Assembly (NCBI GenBank): GCA_027063105.1
Contig: JAMOSL010000110.1
Location: 1-44,124, forward strand
Direction of reading: 5' to 3'
DNA length: 44,124 nt
Origin: Campylobacteraceae bacterium
GTDB lineage: Bacteria; Campylobacterota; Campylobacteria; Campylobacterales; Sulfurovaceae
Below the pieces are notes generated by a model that did no database searches, was not told the DNA's origin, and saw only the letters and a program-made list of their open reading frames with translations. The number at the start of each line of letters is the position of its first letter. The stretch's first letter is position 1. The position numbers and the translations under genes are program-made. Positions 1 through 8,225 of the stretch are shown here, piece after piece.

Positions 1-288
1 GTTTTTAGCAGTATTATATAATATTCTACTTTCTAATCCATCGTGATTGAGAATTTGCATCTCTATTATCACTTTAGTTTTATCATCAAGAGTAGCTTTC
101 ACATCCACACTTGTATCTTTCATTCCTTGAAGTTTTGGAACATTATATGGGTCTTCTATTGTCAAATCCACAATCTCTTTGCCTAATTCTAATGTAGAAT
201 TTAAAAAGCTTAATAGTATATCTTTACTATTTTCACTTCCAAATACTTTTTTAAATGCGTAGTCAGTTTTCATATCCAAAAATCTCAT
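1..288 (-). CDS. Rpn/PDDEXK_2-family nuclease or transposase-like protein, N-terminal part
   Basis: The minus strand is open from the ATG at 288 to the window edge (96 residues seen; the C-terminus lies outside). The N-terminus contains KTDYAFKKVFGSE, typical of the Rpn (recombination-promoting nuclease / 'putative transposase') proteins with a PD-(D/E)XK nuclease fold. A later stretch, SVDVKA...IIEMQ, fits the D...ExQ active-site pattern. A good ribosome site (AGGAG, about 6 nt upstream) supports this start; M6 is an alternative. These genes are usually accessory and strain-variable, and E. coli RpnA is a DNA endonuclease that promotes recA-independent recombination. Family assignment is fairly secure. 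Whether the full gene is intact cannot be seen. Confidence 0.8.
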   Translation of the reverse strand, partial: MRFLDMKTDYAFKKVFGSENSKDILLSFLNSTLELGKEIVDLTIEDPYNVPKLQGMKDTSVDVKATLDDKTKVIIEMQILNHDGLESRILYNTAKN

Positions 289-412
289 CTTAATCTCCTG
301 ATTTTAGTTTGATTATAGCGTAAAATCGTCTATTAGCTGGGATGTTCACCCTAATCTTAAATTTAAAAAAGATATACTTTGACTAGCAAAAAATAATTTT
401 ATAGGATAAAAC

Positions 413-940
413 ATGCATATAGGAAAACAAATTGAATCAATGTTTGAAATACATTGTGATAATTGGACGAATAATGATACTGAAGCAGAAGCAGAGATGT
501 TAGATGAGAATGACTTGAAAGATAAAAGAGAAATAATTTTATTATTGGCTTATAGTGATTTATTAAATTGTTATTATTTTGATAGAGAACATTACCTTGT
601 TTCTAAAGGAGATAATGAAATTAGAAGAACAATTCTTTTAATTTGGAAACTTTTAATGGAAGTAATGAGATTTGATAAAAATTTTGATTATGTTAAAACT
701 TCAAAAAGTATTATTCAAAATTTAGATGATACACCTATATTTTCTTTCTCTGTAGAAAAACAAATTGAATCAATTCAAAAAGCAATGATAATTAAAGAGC
801 AAGACAATAATCGCTTATTTGAATCTTTTATGAAAGTAATTAATATCCATAATCTTAGCATGAATGATATATATATATTATATATGGCTGATATAATGGT
901 TGATAAGGAAACAATGAAAAGAGATAGTAAAACTTTTTGA
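413..940 (+). CDS. Hypothetical protein, unrecognised
   Basis: A 175-residue ORF that I cannot assign to a family. It is mostly charged and helical looking, with no signal peptide or membrane segment. An acidic region near residues 22-36 is followed by a block rich in aromatic and Leu residues (about 40-90). The codon composition is very AT-rich, like the neighbouring surface-polysaccharide genes. The start has only a weak AGGA-like ribosome site (TAGGATAAAAC). It lies between a divergent Rpn-type gene and a co-directional glycosyltransferase 47 nt downstream, so it probably belongs to the accessory segment. A cytoplasmic accessory protein is the only reasonable statement. Confidence 0.6.
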   Translation: MHIGKQIESMFEIHCDNWTNNDTEAEAEMLDENDLKDKREIILLLAYSDLLNCYYFDREHYLVSKGDNEIRRTILLIWKLLMEVMRFDKNFDYVKTSKSIIQNLDDTPIFSFSVEKQIESIQKAMIIKEQDNNRLFESFMKVINIHNLSMNDIYILYMADIMVDKETMKRDSKTF

Positions 941-987
941 GAGATATGAGTATATTTAGTGATAAAATATGTAACAAAGGTTTTTGA

Positions 988-1914
988 ATGTCTATATCTG
1001 TAATTATTCCAACATATAATGCAGAATTATATCTGCCAAAATTATTAGAAGCTTTAAAATTACAAACAGTATCTTTTGAACTTATTATTATAGATTCCTC
1101 TTCAACTGATAATACACTAAAGATTGTGCAGGAATACGCTGATAAAATTATCTCTATTCCTCAATCCGATTTTGACCATGGAGGAACTAGAACAAAGGCA
1201 GGGAAAGAGGCTAATGGAGATATTTTAGTTTTTTTAACTCAAGATGCATTACCTTATAATAATAAAGCGATAGAAAATATAGTAAAGATTTTTGATGACC
1301 CTAAAATTGGAGCATCTTATGGAAGACAATTAGCTTATAAAGATACAAATCCATTTGGAACACACTTAAGAGAGTTTAATTATGGTACAAATTCATATAT
1401 TAGAAATTTAAAAGATAAAAATAAATTTGGAATTAAAACAGCCTTTCTATCAGATAGTTTTGCATCTTATAGAAGAGAATCTTTAGAAAAAATTGGTTGG
1501 ATTAAAGATGGTTTAATTGTAGGAGAAGATACCTATGCAGGAGCTAAAATTTTATTAAACGATTACTCTCTAGCTTATATAGCTGATGCAAAAGTATATC
1601 ATTCACACAATTATACAATTATTCAAGAATTTAAAAGATATTTTGATATAGGTGTATTTCATAAAAGAGAAGATTGGATATTGAAAGAATTTGGAAAAGC
1701 AGAAGGAGAAGGTGGTAAATATATAAAATCAGAAATAAAGTATCTTATTTCAAATAATTTATACCACTTAATCCCACAATTCTTCATTCGGAATGGAATG
1801 AAATATATAGGATATAAACTAGGACAAAAACATCAATCAATACCTCCAAAAATAATCAAAAAAATATCAATGCATTCCTTTTGGTGGGATTTTATGAAAA
1901 TAGATAAAAATTAA
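988..1914 (+). CDS. Family 2 glycosyltransferase, rhamnosyltransferase-like
   Basis: A 308-residue GT-A fold enzyme predicted to transfer a nucleotide-activated sugar during surface polysaccharide synthesis on the cytoplasmic face. The N-terminus is the classic GT2 opening (ISVIIPTYNAE), followed by IIIDSSSTDNT for nucleotide binding. The QSDFDHGGTR stretch is characteristic of RfbF-type dTDP-rhamnosyltransferases. LTQDA is in the DXD position and GEDTYAG in the ED acceptor/base region. Ribosome site AAAGG precedes the ATG. Its last 4 bp overlap the end of the convergent acyltransferase gene, suggesting a compact surface-glycan cassette. The rhamnose specificity is inferred from motif similarity only. 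Confidence 0.83.
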   Translation: MSISVIIPTYNAELYLPKLLEALKLQTVSFELIIIDSSSTDNTLKIVQEYADKIISIPQSDFDHGGTRTKAGKEANGDILVFLTQDALPYNNKAIENIVKIFDDPKIGASYGRQLAYKDTNPFGTHLREFNYGTNSYIRNLKDKNKFGIKTAFLSDSFASYRRESLEKIGWIKDGLIVGEDTYAGAKILLNDYSLAYIADAKVYHSHNYTIIQEFKRYFDIGVFHKREDWILKEFGKAEGEGGKYIKSEIKYLISNNLYHLIPQFFIRNGMKYIGYKLGQKHQSIPPKIIKKISMHSFWWDFMKIDKN

Positions 1915-2933
1915 ATTTTATAATGCGATGAAGAGTATAAAAATGGCTTTTCTATAAAATGCCATGATAAAAGAGATATAAACAATAAAATAGAAAATAA
2001 AAATATTAAACCAGATATTAAATTATCAAATAGGTTATAATTTATAAATACTTGTATTATTGGGAAATGCCATATATATAAACCGAATGAAATATCTCCG
2101 AATTTTCCCCAATTACCAAGATATTTAAATAGTATAGAAAAATATATAATAACTACTGCTAATGATATTGGATATAATGGGTATATTGGGGTTATCCAAT
2201 GATGTATATATAGAATAAATATTGATATGGATAATATATAGTTAATTTTTAATTGAAAGTAATCGTAGTATTGATATAGTAATGCTCCTGATATAAAAAA
2301 TGCTAATTGTGAAGGTATTTGTTTCTCTAATTTAAAAAATATTTCATTATCTGTTATATTAAAAAGCCATAACATTATTATAGAATAAACTATTGCTAAT
2401 ATATAAATAAATGAATAAGTGAATAACTTATTAATTTTCTTTGAGATATATGCAATAAATGGTACTAAGATATAAAACATAATCTCTATTTTGATAGTCC
2501 ATAATGCTCCATTAACCGTATCTATTGGATTTTGTTCAAATACTCCAGCTAGTGTAGGTTGAATAAAATTGAATGTGAATAAATTGAATATAATATAGTT
2601 AATAAATTCTATATTGAAGTAATTTTCAATATTCTTTGAGGATATAAAGAATAAAAACAATGCTGAAAATAGAATAACTAATATGTATGCTGGAGCAATT
2701 CGCCTAATTCTTTTTGACAAGTAGTGAATATATGAGTAACTTTTATCAAAACTCATAAAAATAAGAAATCCACTGACTATGAAAAATCCATCAACAGCAA
2801 TTATAGAACTAAAATATCTACTAAAACTTTCAATAATATTAATTTTTGATAACTCTGCTAAATGAACGATTACAACTATTAATGATAAAATAATTCGTAG
2901 TAAATCAAAATTATTTATATTTCTATCTAACAT
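1911..2933 (-). CDS. Acyltransferase 3 family integral membrane protein (OafA/YrhL-like)
   Basis: A 340-residue, strongly hydrophobic protein with about ten predicted transmembrane segments and very few polar stretches. The N-terminus has the acyltransferase-3 pattern: NNFDLLRIILSLIVVIVHL with the conserved His (about H24), then SIIAVDGFFIVSGFLI and KRIRRIAPAY. Such enzymes O-acylate sugars of exopolysaccharide, lipopolysaccharide or peptidoglycan from a cytoplasmic acyl donor. Its start overlaps the end of ruvC by 11 nt, so it is probably translated from the ruvC message. It converges with the glycosyltransferase, which fits modification of a surface glycan. The substrate is unknown. Confidence 0.85.
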   Translation of the reverse strand: MLDRNINNFDLLRIILSLIVVIVHLAELSKINIIESFSRYFSSIIAVDGFFIVSGFLIFMSFDKSYSYIHYLSKRIRRIAPAYILVILFSALFLFFISSKNIENYFNIEFINYIIFNLFTFNFIQPTLAGVFEQNPIDTVNGALWTIKIEIMFYILVPFIAYISKKINKLFTYSFIYILAIVYSIIMLWLFNITDNEIFFKLEKQIPSQLAFFISGALLYQYYDYFQLKINYILSISIFILYIHHWITPIYPLYPISLAVVIIYFSILFKYLGNWGKFGDISFGLYIWHFPIIQVFINYNLFDNLISGLIFLFSILLFISLLSWHFIEKPFLYSSSHYKI

Positions 2934-3417
2934 AATCTTTTCTTCTTATTTTAACTCTTTGCGAATGTGTAATTGCAATTGCCATGGCATCTGTAATATC
3001 TAAAGGTTTAATTTCTTTTTTTATACCTAATAATCGTCTTACCATAAATGATACTTGTTCTTTAGTTGCTTTACCATTTCCTGTTATTGCTTTTTTAACT
3101 TGAAGAGGTGTATATTCATAAAAATACCCTATTTCTTCAACCATTTTTAGGGATATAGCTCCTCTAAACTGTGCTAATTTCAAAACACTTTTGGGATTAT
3201 GTGCAAAAAAAATATCTTCTATAGCAACCTCATCAATTTCATGTGATTTTATAATAATATTTAATCCTTCAAGTAACTCTAACAACTGCTCTTGAATAAT
3301 CAAAGATTTTATCTTAATAACTCCTGCTTCAATTAGCGAATAACTTTTATTTTGATTAACAAAAAGCACACAATAGCCTAAATTTCGACTCCCAGGATCA
3401 ATTCCTAATATAAACAT
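2923..3417 (-). CDS. ruvC: Crossover junction endodeoxyribonuclease RuvC
   Basis: A 164-residue Holliday-junction resolvase, normal length for the family. The four metal-binding acidic residues are visible: D7 in GIDPGS, E67 in AIEDIF, and D140 and D143 in PLDITDAMAIA. RuvC cuts four-way junctions symmetrically with RuvAB during homologous recombination. It is divergent from dnaA with only 84 bp between the start codons, an arrangement seen in other Campylobacterota. The downstream acyltransferase overlaps its last codons, a less usual partner that suggests an accessory insertion beside the origin. Confidence 0.95.
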   Translation of the reverse strand: MFILGIDPGSRNLGYCVLFVNQNKSYSLIEAGVIKIKSLIIQEQLLELLEGLNIIIKSHEIDEVAIEDIFFAHNPKSVLKLAQFRGAISLKMVEEIGYFYEYTPLQVKKAITGNGKATKEQVSFMVRRLLGIKKEIKPLDITDAMAIAITHSQRVKIRRKDYVR

Positions 3418-3439
3418 ATTAACTCCAATCTAATATCTA

Positions 3440-3463
3440 ATTTTATCCTACTTTAGATAAAAT
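3440..3463. promoter_or_regulatory. Symmetric divergent promoter candidates for ruvC and dnaA
   Basis: An inverted repeat, ATTTTATC (3440-3447) and GATAAAAT (3456-3463), lies in the short ruvC-dnaA intergenic region. Each arm resembles a TATAAT-type -10 element pointing toward one of the two genes. No clear -35 is present, which is common in this phylum. Read as two -10 boxes, transcription would start close to each gene. Read as a palindrome, it could be an operator. This is inference from sequence only. Confidence 0.45.
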
Positions 3464-3501
3464 GTAATTTCTTAGCACACATAAATAACCTTAGGATTTA
3501 A

Positions 3502-4815
3502 ATGATGAATATTGGAGAAAAAGTATTAAAAGCATTACAAGCAGAGTTATCAGAGATAGAGTATAGTAGATATATTAATAAGTTAACTTATGAAGAGAGT
3601 CTTTCAAGAGAAGATATAATATGTTTTATTGCTCCAAATATACTTATAGCAAAATGGGTACAAACAAACTATGGAGAGAAAATCTCAAACTTATTTGAAA
3701 TAGAAAATAACTACAAACCTACTGTTCAAATCTCTATTGAGAGAACATTAAAAAACAAAGAAACAAAGAATATAGCGATAGAAGCAAAAAATAACTCAAA
3801 AAGTACAAAATTAAATCCATCTTTTACATTTGATAGTTTTATTGTAGGAGACTCAAATCAATTTGCATATACAACAGCTAAAAGTGCTGCAGAAAAGCCT
3901 GGAGAGCAATATAATCCCTTATTTATATATGGAGGCGTTGGATTAGGTAAAAGTCATTTATTACAGGCTATAGGAAATTATCATCTAAATATGGGGAAAA
4001 TTGTTATATACACTACACTAGAACAATTTATGAACAGTTTTATATCCCATTTAAGAAGCCAAAGTATGGCTAGATTCAGAGAGAAATTTAGAGAATGTGA
4101 TTTATTACTTATTGATGATATACAATTCCTTAGTAGTAAAGAACAAACTCAAGATGAATTTTTTCATACATTCAATGAACTTCATATAGCTAAAAAACAG
4201 ATTGTAATGACATCAGATAGACAACCAAATAAAATCATAGGACTTGTAGATAGATTAAAAAGTCGCTTTGAATGGGGACTAATGGCTGATATTCAACCTC
4301 CAGGACTAGAAACTAAGATAGCAATCATACAAAAGAAGTGTGAATTAGATGGTATTAGATTAAATAGAGAAATTATTAACTATATAGCTGTAAATATGGG
4401 TGATAATATTAGAGAAATAGAAGGTACGATTATTAAAATAAATGCTTTGAGTGCAATGCTAAATCAACCAATTAATCTAGAATTTGCAAAAAATGCAATA
4501 GAAGGACAACTTAAAGAAACAAGAGAAAATATTACTATTAATCATATAGTAGAGATAATATCTAAAGAATTGAATGTTAAACCATCAGAGATAAGATCAA
4601 AGAAAAGGACTAAGAAAGTTGTACATGCAAGACGAATTATCATATATTTAGCTAGAAATTTAACTCTAAATTCTATGCCACAAATTGCACTATATTTTGG
4701 AATGAAAGATCATACTGCAATTAGTCATACGATGAAAAAGATTACTGAATTTTTAGAGAGTAATAAGAAATTTAAAGTTCAACTAGAAGAATTATCTAAT
4801 AAAATTAATAAATAA
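3502..4815 (+). CDS. dnaA: Chromosomal replication initiator protein DnaA
   Basis: A 437-residue AAA+ initiator that binds DnaA boxes, oligomerises and opens oriC. Walker A GGVGLGKS is at about 144-151 and Walker B LLLIDD at about 201-206. Sensor and arginine-finger regions follow, and the C-terminal DNA-binding domain IV carries the signature DHTAISHT at about 403-410. The linker domain II is short, as in other Campylobacterota. Two ATGs are adjacent (3502 and 3505), and the AGGA at 3493 is better spaced for the second. The downstream intergenic region is packed with DnaA boxes, so oriC lies directly beside its own initiator gene. Confidence 0.98.
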   Translation: MMNIGEKVLKALQAELSEIEYSRYINKLTYEESLSREDIICFIAPNILIAKWVQTNYGEKISNLFEIENNYKPTVQISIERTLKNKETKNIAIEAKNNSKSTKLNPSFTFDSFIVGDSNQFAYTTAKSAAEKPGEQYNPLFIYGGVGLGKSHLLQAIGNYHLNMGKIVIYTTLEQFMNSFISHLRSQSMARFREKFRECDLLLIDDIQFLSSKEQTQDEFFHTFNELHIAKKQIVMTSDRQPNKIIGLVDRLKSRFEWGLMADIQPPGLETKIAIIQKKCELDGIRLNREIINYIAVNMGDNIREIEGTIIKINALSAMLNQPINLEFAKNAIEGQLKETRENITINHIVEIISKELNVKPSEIRSKKRTKKVVHARRIIIYLARNLTLNSMPQIALYFGMKDHTAISHTMKKITEFLESNKKFKVQLEELSNKINK

Positions 4816-4987
4816 TTGAATATAAATATAGTTTTAATAGGGATAAAAACCTGTACAATACAATAAAATACGTGAATAACTTTTTCAAAATACACGTGAA
4901 TAACTATGTGAATAACTTTTTAGCACGTGAATAACTTTTTTTTAGCACGTGAATAACTTTTTAACTCAATCTTTATGTGAATAACTA

Positions 4988-5053
4988 TGTGAATAACTTT
5001 ACCCTTTTAAAGCCCATTCCTTGGGCTTTTGAGAAAGTTATTCACGTTTTCAC
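4988..5053. repeat. oriC hairpin module, copy 1
   Basis: A forward DnaA box (4988-4996) and a reverse one (5038-5046) form a 12-bp inverted repeat, GTGAATAACTTT / AAAGTTATTCAC. It encloses a smaller hairpin, AAAGCCCA (5009-5016), loop TTCCT, TGGGCTTT (5022-5029). The 66-bp unit is repeated with about three changes at 5412-5477. It has no poly-T run in the position of a typical terminator. It could extrude as a cruciform or act as the end of dnaA transcription. Confidence 0.85.
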
Positions 5054-5059
5054 ATTGTG

Positions 5060-5300
5060 TTAAATGACTTTTTAGTTAACAAATAATTAACGGTAAACTT
5101 ATTTTAATATTATAAAAAAACATATACTTTTAAAAGGTATTTTTTCACTAAAAATTTTAAAAATATATATTATTATTATTAATAATAATATAAAGGATAA
5201 AAAATTATAAAAAAATCGCAAAAATCAAAAACAATTTTGAAAAAAAAACATCTTTTAAGGCTAAATTTGAAGAAAAATTAGATATAATTAAAGGTCTAAA
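5060..5300. other. AT-rich core of oriC, candidate DNA unwinding element
   Basis: About 240 bp with very few G or C bases, between the two DnaA-box clusters. It contains long A-tracts and a 20-bp perfect palindrome of TAT/TTA repeats at 5171-5190. Its composition suits duplex melting. The presumed -10 element for dnaN (TATAAT, 5283-5288) lies at its right edge. Whether melting starts here or at the CTA run near dnaN cannot be told from sequence. Confidence 0.6.
5283..5288 (+). promoter_or_regulatory. Candidate -10 element for the dnaN operon
   Basis: TATAAT in the context TTAGATATAATTAAAGG, matching the TTTAGATATAAT pattern found upstream of typA and tRNA-Phe in this window. It would place the transcript start about 230 bp before dnaN, so the leader would run through the second DnaA-box cluster and hairpin. 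This suggests DnaA occupancy could affect dnaN-pyrG-recJ expression. Confidence 0.45.
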
Positions 5301-5411
5301 ATAACACGTGAATAACTTTTAAAAAAGTTGAAATATCATGTAAATAAGTGGGCTAAAGAAAAAAAGTTTAAGGTCTAGATGTGAATAGACGTGAATAACA
5401 TGTGAATAACA

Positions 5412-5477
5412 TGTGAATAACTTTACCCCTCAAAAGCCCATTCCTTGGGCTTTTGAGAAAGTTATTCACGTTTTCAC
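5412..5477. repeat. oriC hairpin module, copy 2
   Basis: Near-identical second copy of the 66-bp unit at 4988. The outer arms GTGAATAACTTT (5413-5424) and AAAGTTATTCAC (5458-5469) contain oppositely oriented DnaA boxes. The inner stem TCAAAAGCCCA / TGGGCTTTTGA is 11 bp with loop TTCCT (5430-5456). The changes relative to copy 1 make the inner stem longer, implying selection for the hairpin rather than simple drift. Confidence 0.85.
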
Positions 5478-5483
5478 GTGATA

Positions 5484-5505
5484 CTACTACTACTACTACT
5501 TACTA
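5484..5505. other. DnaA-trio-like CTA repeat next to dnaN
   Basis: Five CTA triplets followed by CTT-ACTA begin 13 bp after the reverse DnaA box TTATTCACG (5462-5470), and the segment between holds TTTTCACGTG. This order (DnaA box, short GC-containing spacer, trinucleotide run with the complementary strand reading 3'-GAT) matches the DnaA-trio element described for B. subtilis and proposed widely in bacterial origins. It ends about 20 bp before the dnaN start codon. The role is inferred from layout. Confidence 0.65.
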
Positions 5506-5524
5506 AAAAAAGAAAAGAGGCACA

Positions 5525-6595
5525 ATGAAAATCAGAATCGAAAAGATTTTAATCGAATCCATACTAATCAATTTACAACCGTTTTTAGAAAAAAAAGATG
5601 CTAGTCAAATAACATCGCATATTTTCTTTGAAGCTAAAAATAATATATCAACTATCAAAGCAACAGATCAAGAAATAGGTTTAGAAATAAAAACTGATAA
5701 AATCAATATAGAGGTTGATGGATCTTTTACAGTCAATGGTAAAAAATTACTTGATATTATTAGAATATTAAAAGATGAAGAGATAATATTTGAAATTTTA
5801 AAAGATAATTTAATTATTAAACAAAAACATTCAAAATTCAAACTACCAACATTTAATGCTAATTCTTATCCTGAATTTCCTTCAATTGAAAATAAATCAA
5901 AAATATCTTTAGATTCAATGGAACTAATAAAAAATCTAAAAAAAATATCTCTGAGCATAGATAATAATAATCCTAAGTTTGAATTAAATGGAGCGTTGAT
6001 AAATATAAAATCAAATTCTACCGATTTAGTTGGAACAGATACTAGAAGATTATCAATAGCATCAATTGATAATAATAATTTTAATGAAGAGTTAGCTCTT
6101 ATAATCCCTAAAAAAGCTATTTTAGAAATACAAAAGTTATTTTTAGATAAAATTTCAATTCATTACGATGAAACAAATATTATTATTACTAACGGAAATT
6201 ATTTTTTTTACACAAGATTAATAAATGGGAGATATCCAGACTATCAGAGAATTATTCCAAATAATATAAAATATAATTTAACTCTTCCAAAAAAAGAGAT
6301 GGTAGATTCAATAAAAATGATAACAACAATATCACAAGATATAGAACTAAATATATTTCCTGATAAGATAATATTTAAATCATTAGCATCTGATAATATT
6401 GAAGCAAAAACTCAATTAAGTATAAATACAAATATTCAAAAGGAATTTAAATTGGTTTTTAATAGTCGCTATATACTTGATTTTTTATCTCAAATAGAAA
6501 ATAATTATTTTTCATTAGAACTAAATGAAGAGAACTTACCTTTTGTAGTTAAAGATAATAATTTTATAACAATCATAATGCCAATAATAATTTAA
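5525..6595 (+). CDS. dnaN: DNA polymerase III subunit beta (sliding clamp)
   Basis: 356 residues, the usual size for a clamp subunit with three similar domains. It closes around DNA as a dimer and tethers polymerase III. Recognisable features include FTVNGKKLLDIIRIL in domain 1, NGALINIKSNSTDLVGTDTRRLSIA in the domain 1-2 region (residue run shown in part), NGRYPDYQRIIP, and the C-terminal IMPI that closes the domain 3 strand. GAGG four bases before the ATG is a good ribosome site. First gene of an apparent dnaN-pyrG-recJ operon with 12-nt and 1-nt gaps. Confidence 0.96.
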   Translation: MKIRIEKILIESILINLQPFLEKKDASQITSHIFFEAKNNISTIKATDQEIGLEIKTDKINIEVDGSFTVNGKKLLDIIRILKDEEIIFEILKDNLIIKQKHSKFKLPTFNANSYPEFPSIENKSKISLDSMELIKNLKKISLSIDNNNPKFELNGALINIKSNSTDLVGTDTRRLSIASIDNNNFNEELALIIPKKAILEIQKLFLDKISIHYDETNIIITNGNYFFYTRLINGRYPDYQRIIPNNIKYNLTLPKKEMVDSIKMITTISQDIELNIFPDKIIFKSLASDNIEAKTQLSINTNIQKEFKLVFNSRYILDFLSQIENNYFSLELNEENLPFVVKDNNFITIIMPIII

Positions 6596-6607
6596 AAAAG
6601 GTTTTTA

Positions 6608-8224
6608 ATGTCTAAATATATATTTGTAACTGGTGGAGTATTAAGCTCTTTAGGAAAAGGAATTACAGCTGCTAGTATTGGTACATTATTAAAACATTCT
6701 GGACAAAGAGTAGGAGTTTTAAAACTTGACCCGTACATAAATGTTGATCCAGGGACTATGAGTCCTTTAGAACACGGTGAAGTTTTTGTAACGAAAGATG
6801 GAGCAGAAACTGATTTGGATTTAGGTCACTATGAGAGATTTCTTGATACAGCACTAACTAAAAAAAATAATTTTACTACAGGTCAAATATATAAAACTGT
6901 CATAGAAAATGAACGAGAAGGTAAATACCTTGGAAAAACCATACAGGTAGTACCTCATATTGTTGATGAAATAAAAGAAAGAATTATATTAGCTGGTGAA
7001 AATAGAGATATTCTGATAGTTGAATTAGGTGGAACAACAGGAGACATAGAGGGTTTACCTTTTTTAGAATCTATTAGACAAATGAAACATGAATTAGGTA
7101 AAGAGAATGTGATGAATATTCATGTAACTTTATTGCCTTATATAAAAACAGCTGGTGAACTAAAAACAAAACCTACACAACATTCTGTTCAAGAATTAAG
7201 AAGAATTGGTATTGCACCACATATGCTAATTTTAAGAGCTGAACAACCTGTACCTAAAGATTTAAAAAGAAAAATTGCTTATAACTGTGATGTTGAAGAG
7301 GATAGCGTTATTGATGCTATAGATGCTTTAACAATATACAGAGTACCAATGAATTTTCTAGCACAAGATATATTAACTCCTATAGCCAAACAATTAAATC
7401 TTCCTGAATTAAAACCAAACATGGATGAATGGAATGACTTAGTTACAAAAATAATTAAACCAAAGAATAGAGTAACTATAGCTTTTGTAGGTAAATATTT
7501 AGATTTAAAAGAGTCTTACAAATCTTTAACTGAAGCATTAATCCACTCAGGAGCTCATTTTGATACAGATGTTCAAATAGAATGGGTTGACAGTGAAAAA
7601 ATAGAAGAGGATGGTGCTAAAAAATACTTTCAAACTTGTGATGGAATATTAGTTGCTGGTGGATTTGGGAAAAGAGGAATAGAGGGTAAAATAAAAGCAA
7701 TTGAATACGCTAGAATAAATAAAATACCATTCTTAGGAATATGTTTAGGTATGCAACTAGCTATGATTGAATTTGCCAGAAATGTATTAAATTTAGAAGA
7801 TGTAAACTCTGTTGAATTTAAAGAGAATCCTAAAAATCCAATAATATATTTAATTGACCAATTTATAGATGCTAGTGGAGATAATCAACTTAGAACTTCT
7901 GTATCTCCAATGGGTGGAACTTTAAGATTAGGTGAATATGAGTGTCATACAAAAGTTAATTCTAATTTAGCAAATGCATATAAATCAAAAACAATTTATG
8001 AGAGACATAGACACAGATACGAAGCAAATCCAATTTATAAAGAAGCATTAAAAAATAAAGGAATGGATATTACTGGAGAATCAAATGGACTAATTGAAGC
8101 AATTGAAATAACAGATCATCCTTGGTTCTTAGGTGTTCAATTTCATCCAGAATTTACATCAAGATTACAAAATCCAAATCCTGCAATATTAGCATTTGTA
8201 GAAGCATCAATTAAAAATAAATAA
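6608..8224 (+). CDS. pyrG: CTP synthase (glutamine-hydrolysing)
   Basis: 538 residues, standard length. It makes CTP from UTP, ATP and glutamine, the last step of cytidine nucleotide synthesis. The N-terminal synthetase domain shows GGVLSSLGKGITAASIG, DPYINVDPGTMSP and HGEVFVTKDGAETDLDLGHY. The C-terminal class I glutamine amidotransferase domain has the nucleophile C379 in GICLGMQLA and the His-Glu pair in FHPEF near the end. AAAAGG precedes the ATG. It sits 12 nt after dnaN and 1 nt before recJ, so nucleotide supply and replication/repair genes are probably co-transcribed. Confidence 0.97.
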   Translation: MSKYIFVTGGVLSSLGKGITAASIGTLLKHSGQRVGVLKLDPYINVDPGTMSPLEHGEVFVTKDGAETDLDLGHYERFLDTALTKKNNFTTGQIYKTVIENEREGKYLGKTIQVVPHIVDEIKERIILAGENRDILIVELGGTTGDIEGLPFLESIRQMKHELGKENVMNIHVTLLPYIKTAGELKTKPTQHSVQELRRIGIAPHMLILRAEQPVPKDLKRKIAYNCDVEEDSVIDAIDALTIYRVPMNFLAQDILTPIAKQLNLPELKPNMDEWNDLVTKIIKPKNRVTIAFVGKYLDLKESYKSLTEALIHSGAHFDTDVQIEWVDSEKIEEDGAKKYFQTCDGILVAGGFGKRGIEGKIKAIEYARINKIPFLGICLGMQLAMIEFARNVLNLEDVNSVEFKENPKNPIIYLIDQFIDASGDNQLRTSVSPMGGTLRLGEYECHTKVNSNLANAYKSKTIYERHRHRYEANPIYKEALKNKGMDITGESNGLIEAIEITDHPWFLGVQFHPEFTSRLQNPNPAILAFVEASIKNK

Positions 8225-8225
8225 T

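Larger units (their letters stand above)
4816..5524. other. Chromosomal replication origin oriC (dnaA-dnaN intergenic region)
   Basis: This 709-bp gene-free stretch holds at least thirteen 9-mers of type YGTGAATAA or its complement, the DnaA-box type known for this phylum. Forward-reading copies start at 4871, 4895, 4907, 4926, 4948, 4976, 4988, 5307, 5390, 5401 and 5412. Reverse copies (TTATTCACG) start at 5038 and 5462. They form two clusters, 4871-5046 and 5307-5470, either side of an extremely AT-rich core. Each cluster ends in a copy of the same hairpin module, and a CTA-repeat run sits beside dnaN. Origin identity follows from position, box density and AT-rich core. Confidence 0.93.

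Noticed and set aside
5171..5190. 20-bp AT palindrome in oriC as a protein-binding site
   Set aside because: It is a simple trinucleotide repeat in very AT-rich DNA, so chance symmetry is likely.
5220..5260. Poly-A runs as phase-variable tracts
   Set aside because: They lie in non-coding origin DNA, and no poly-G or poly-C tract is found in any coding region of the window.
4871..5470. Regular GTGAATAAC repeats that could be taken for a CRISPR array
   Set aside because: The repeats are only 9-11 bp with irregular spacing and match DnaA boxes; there are no uniform spacers or cas genes.
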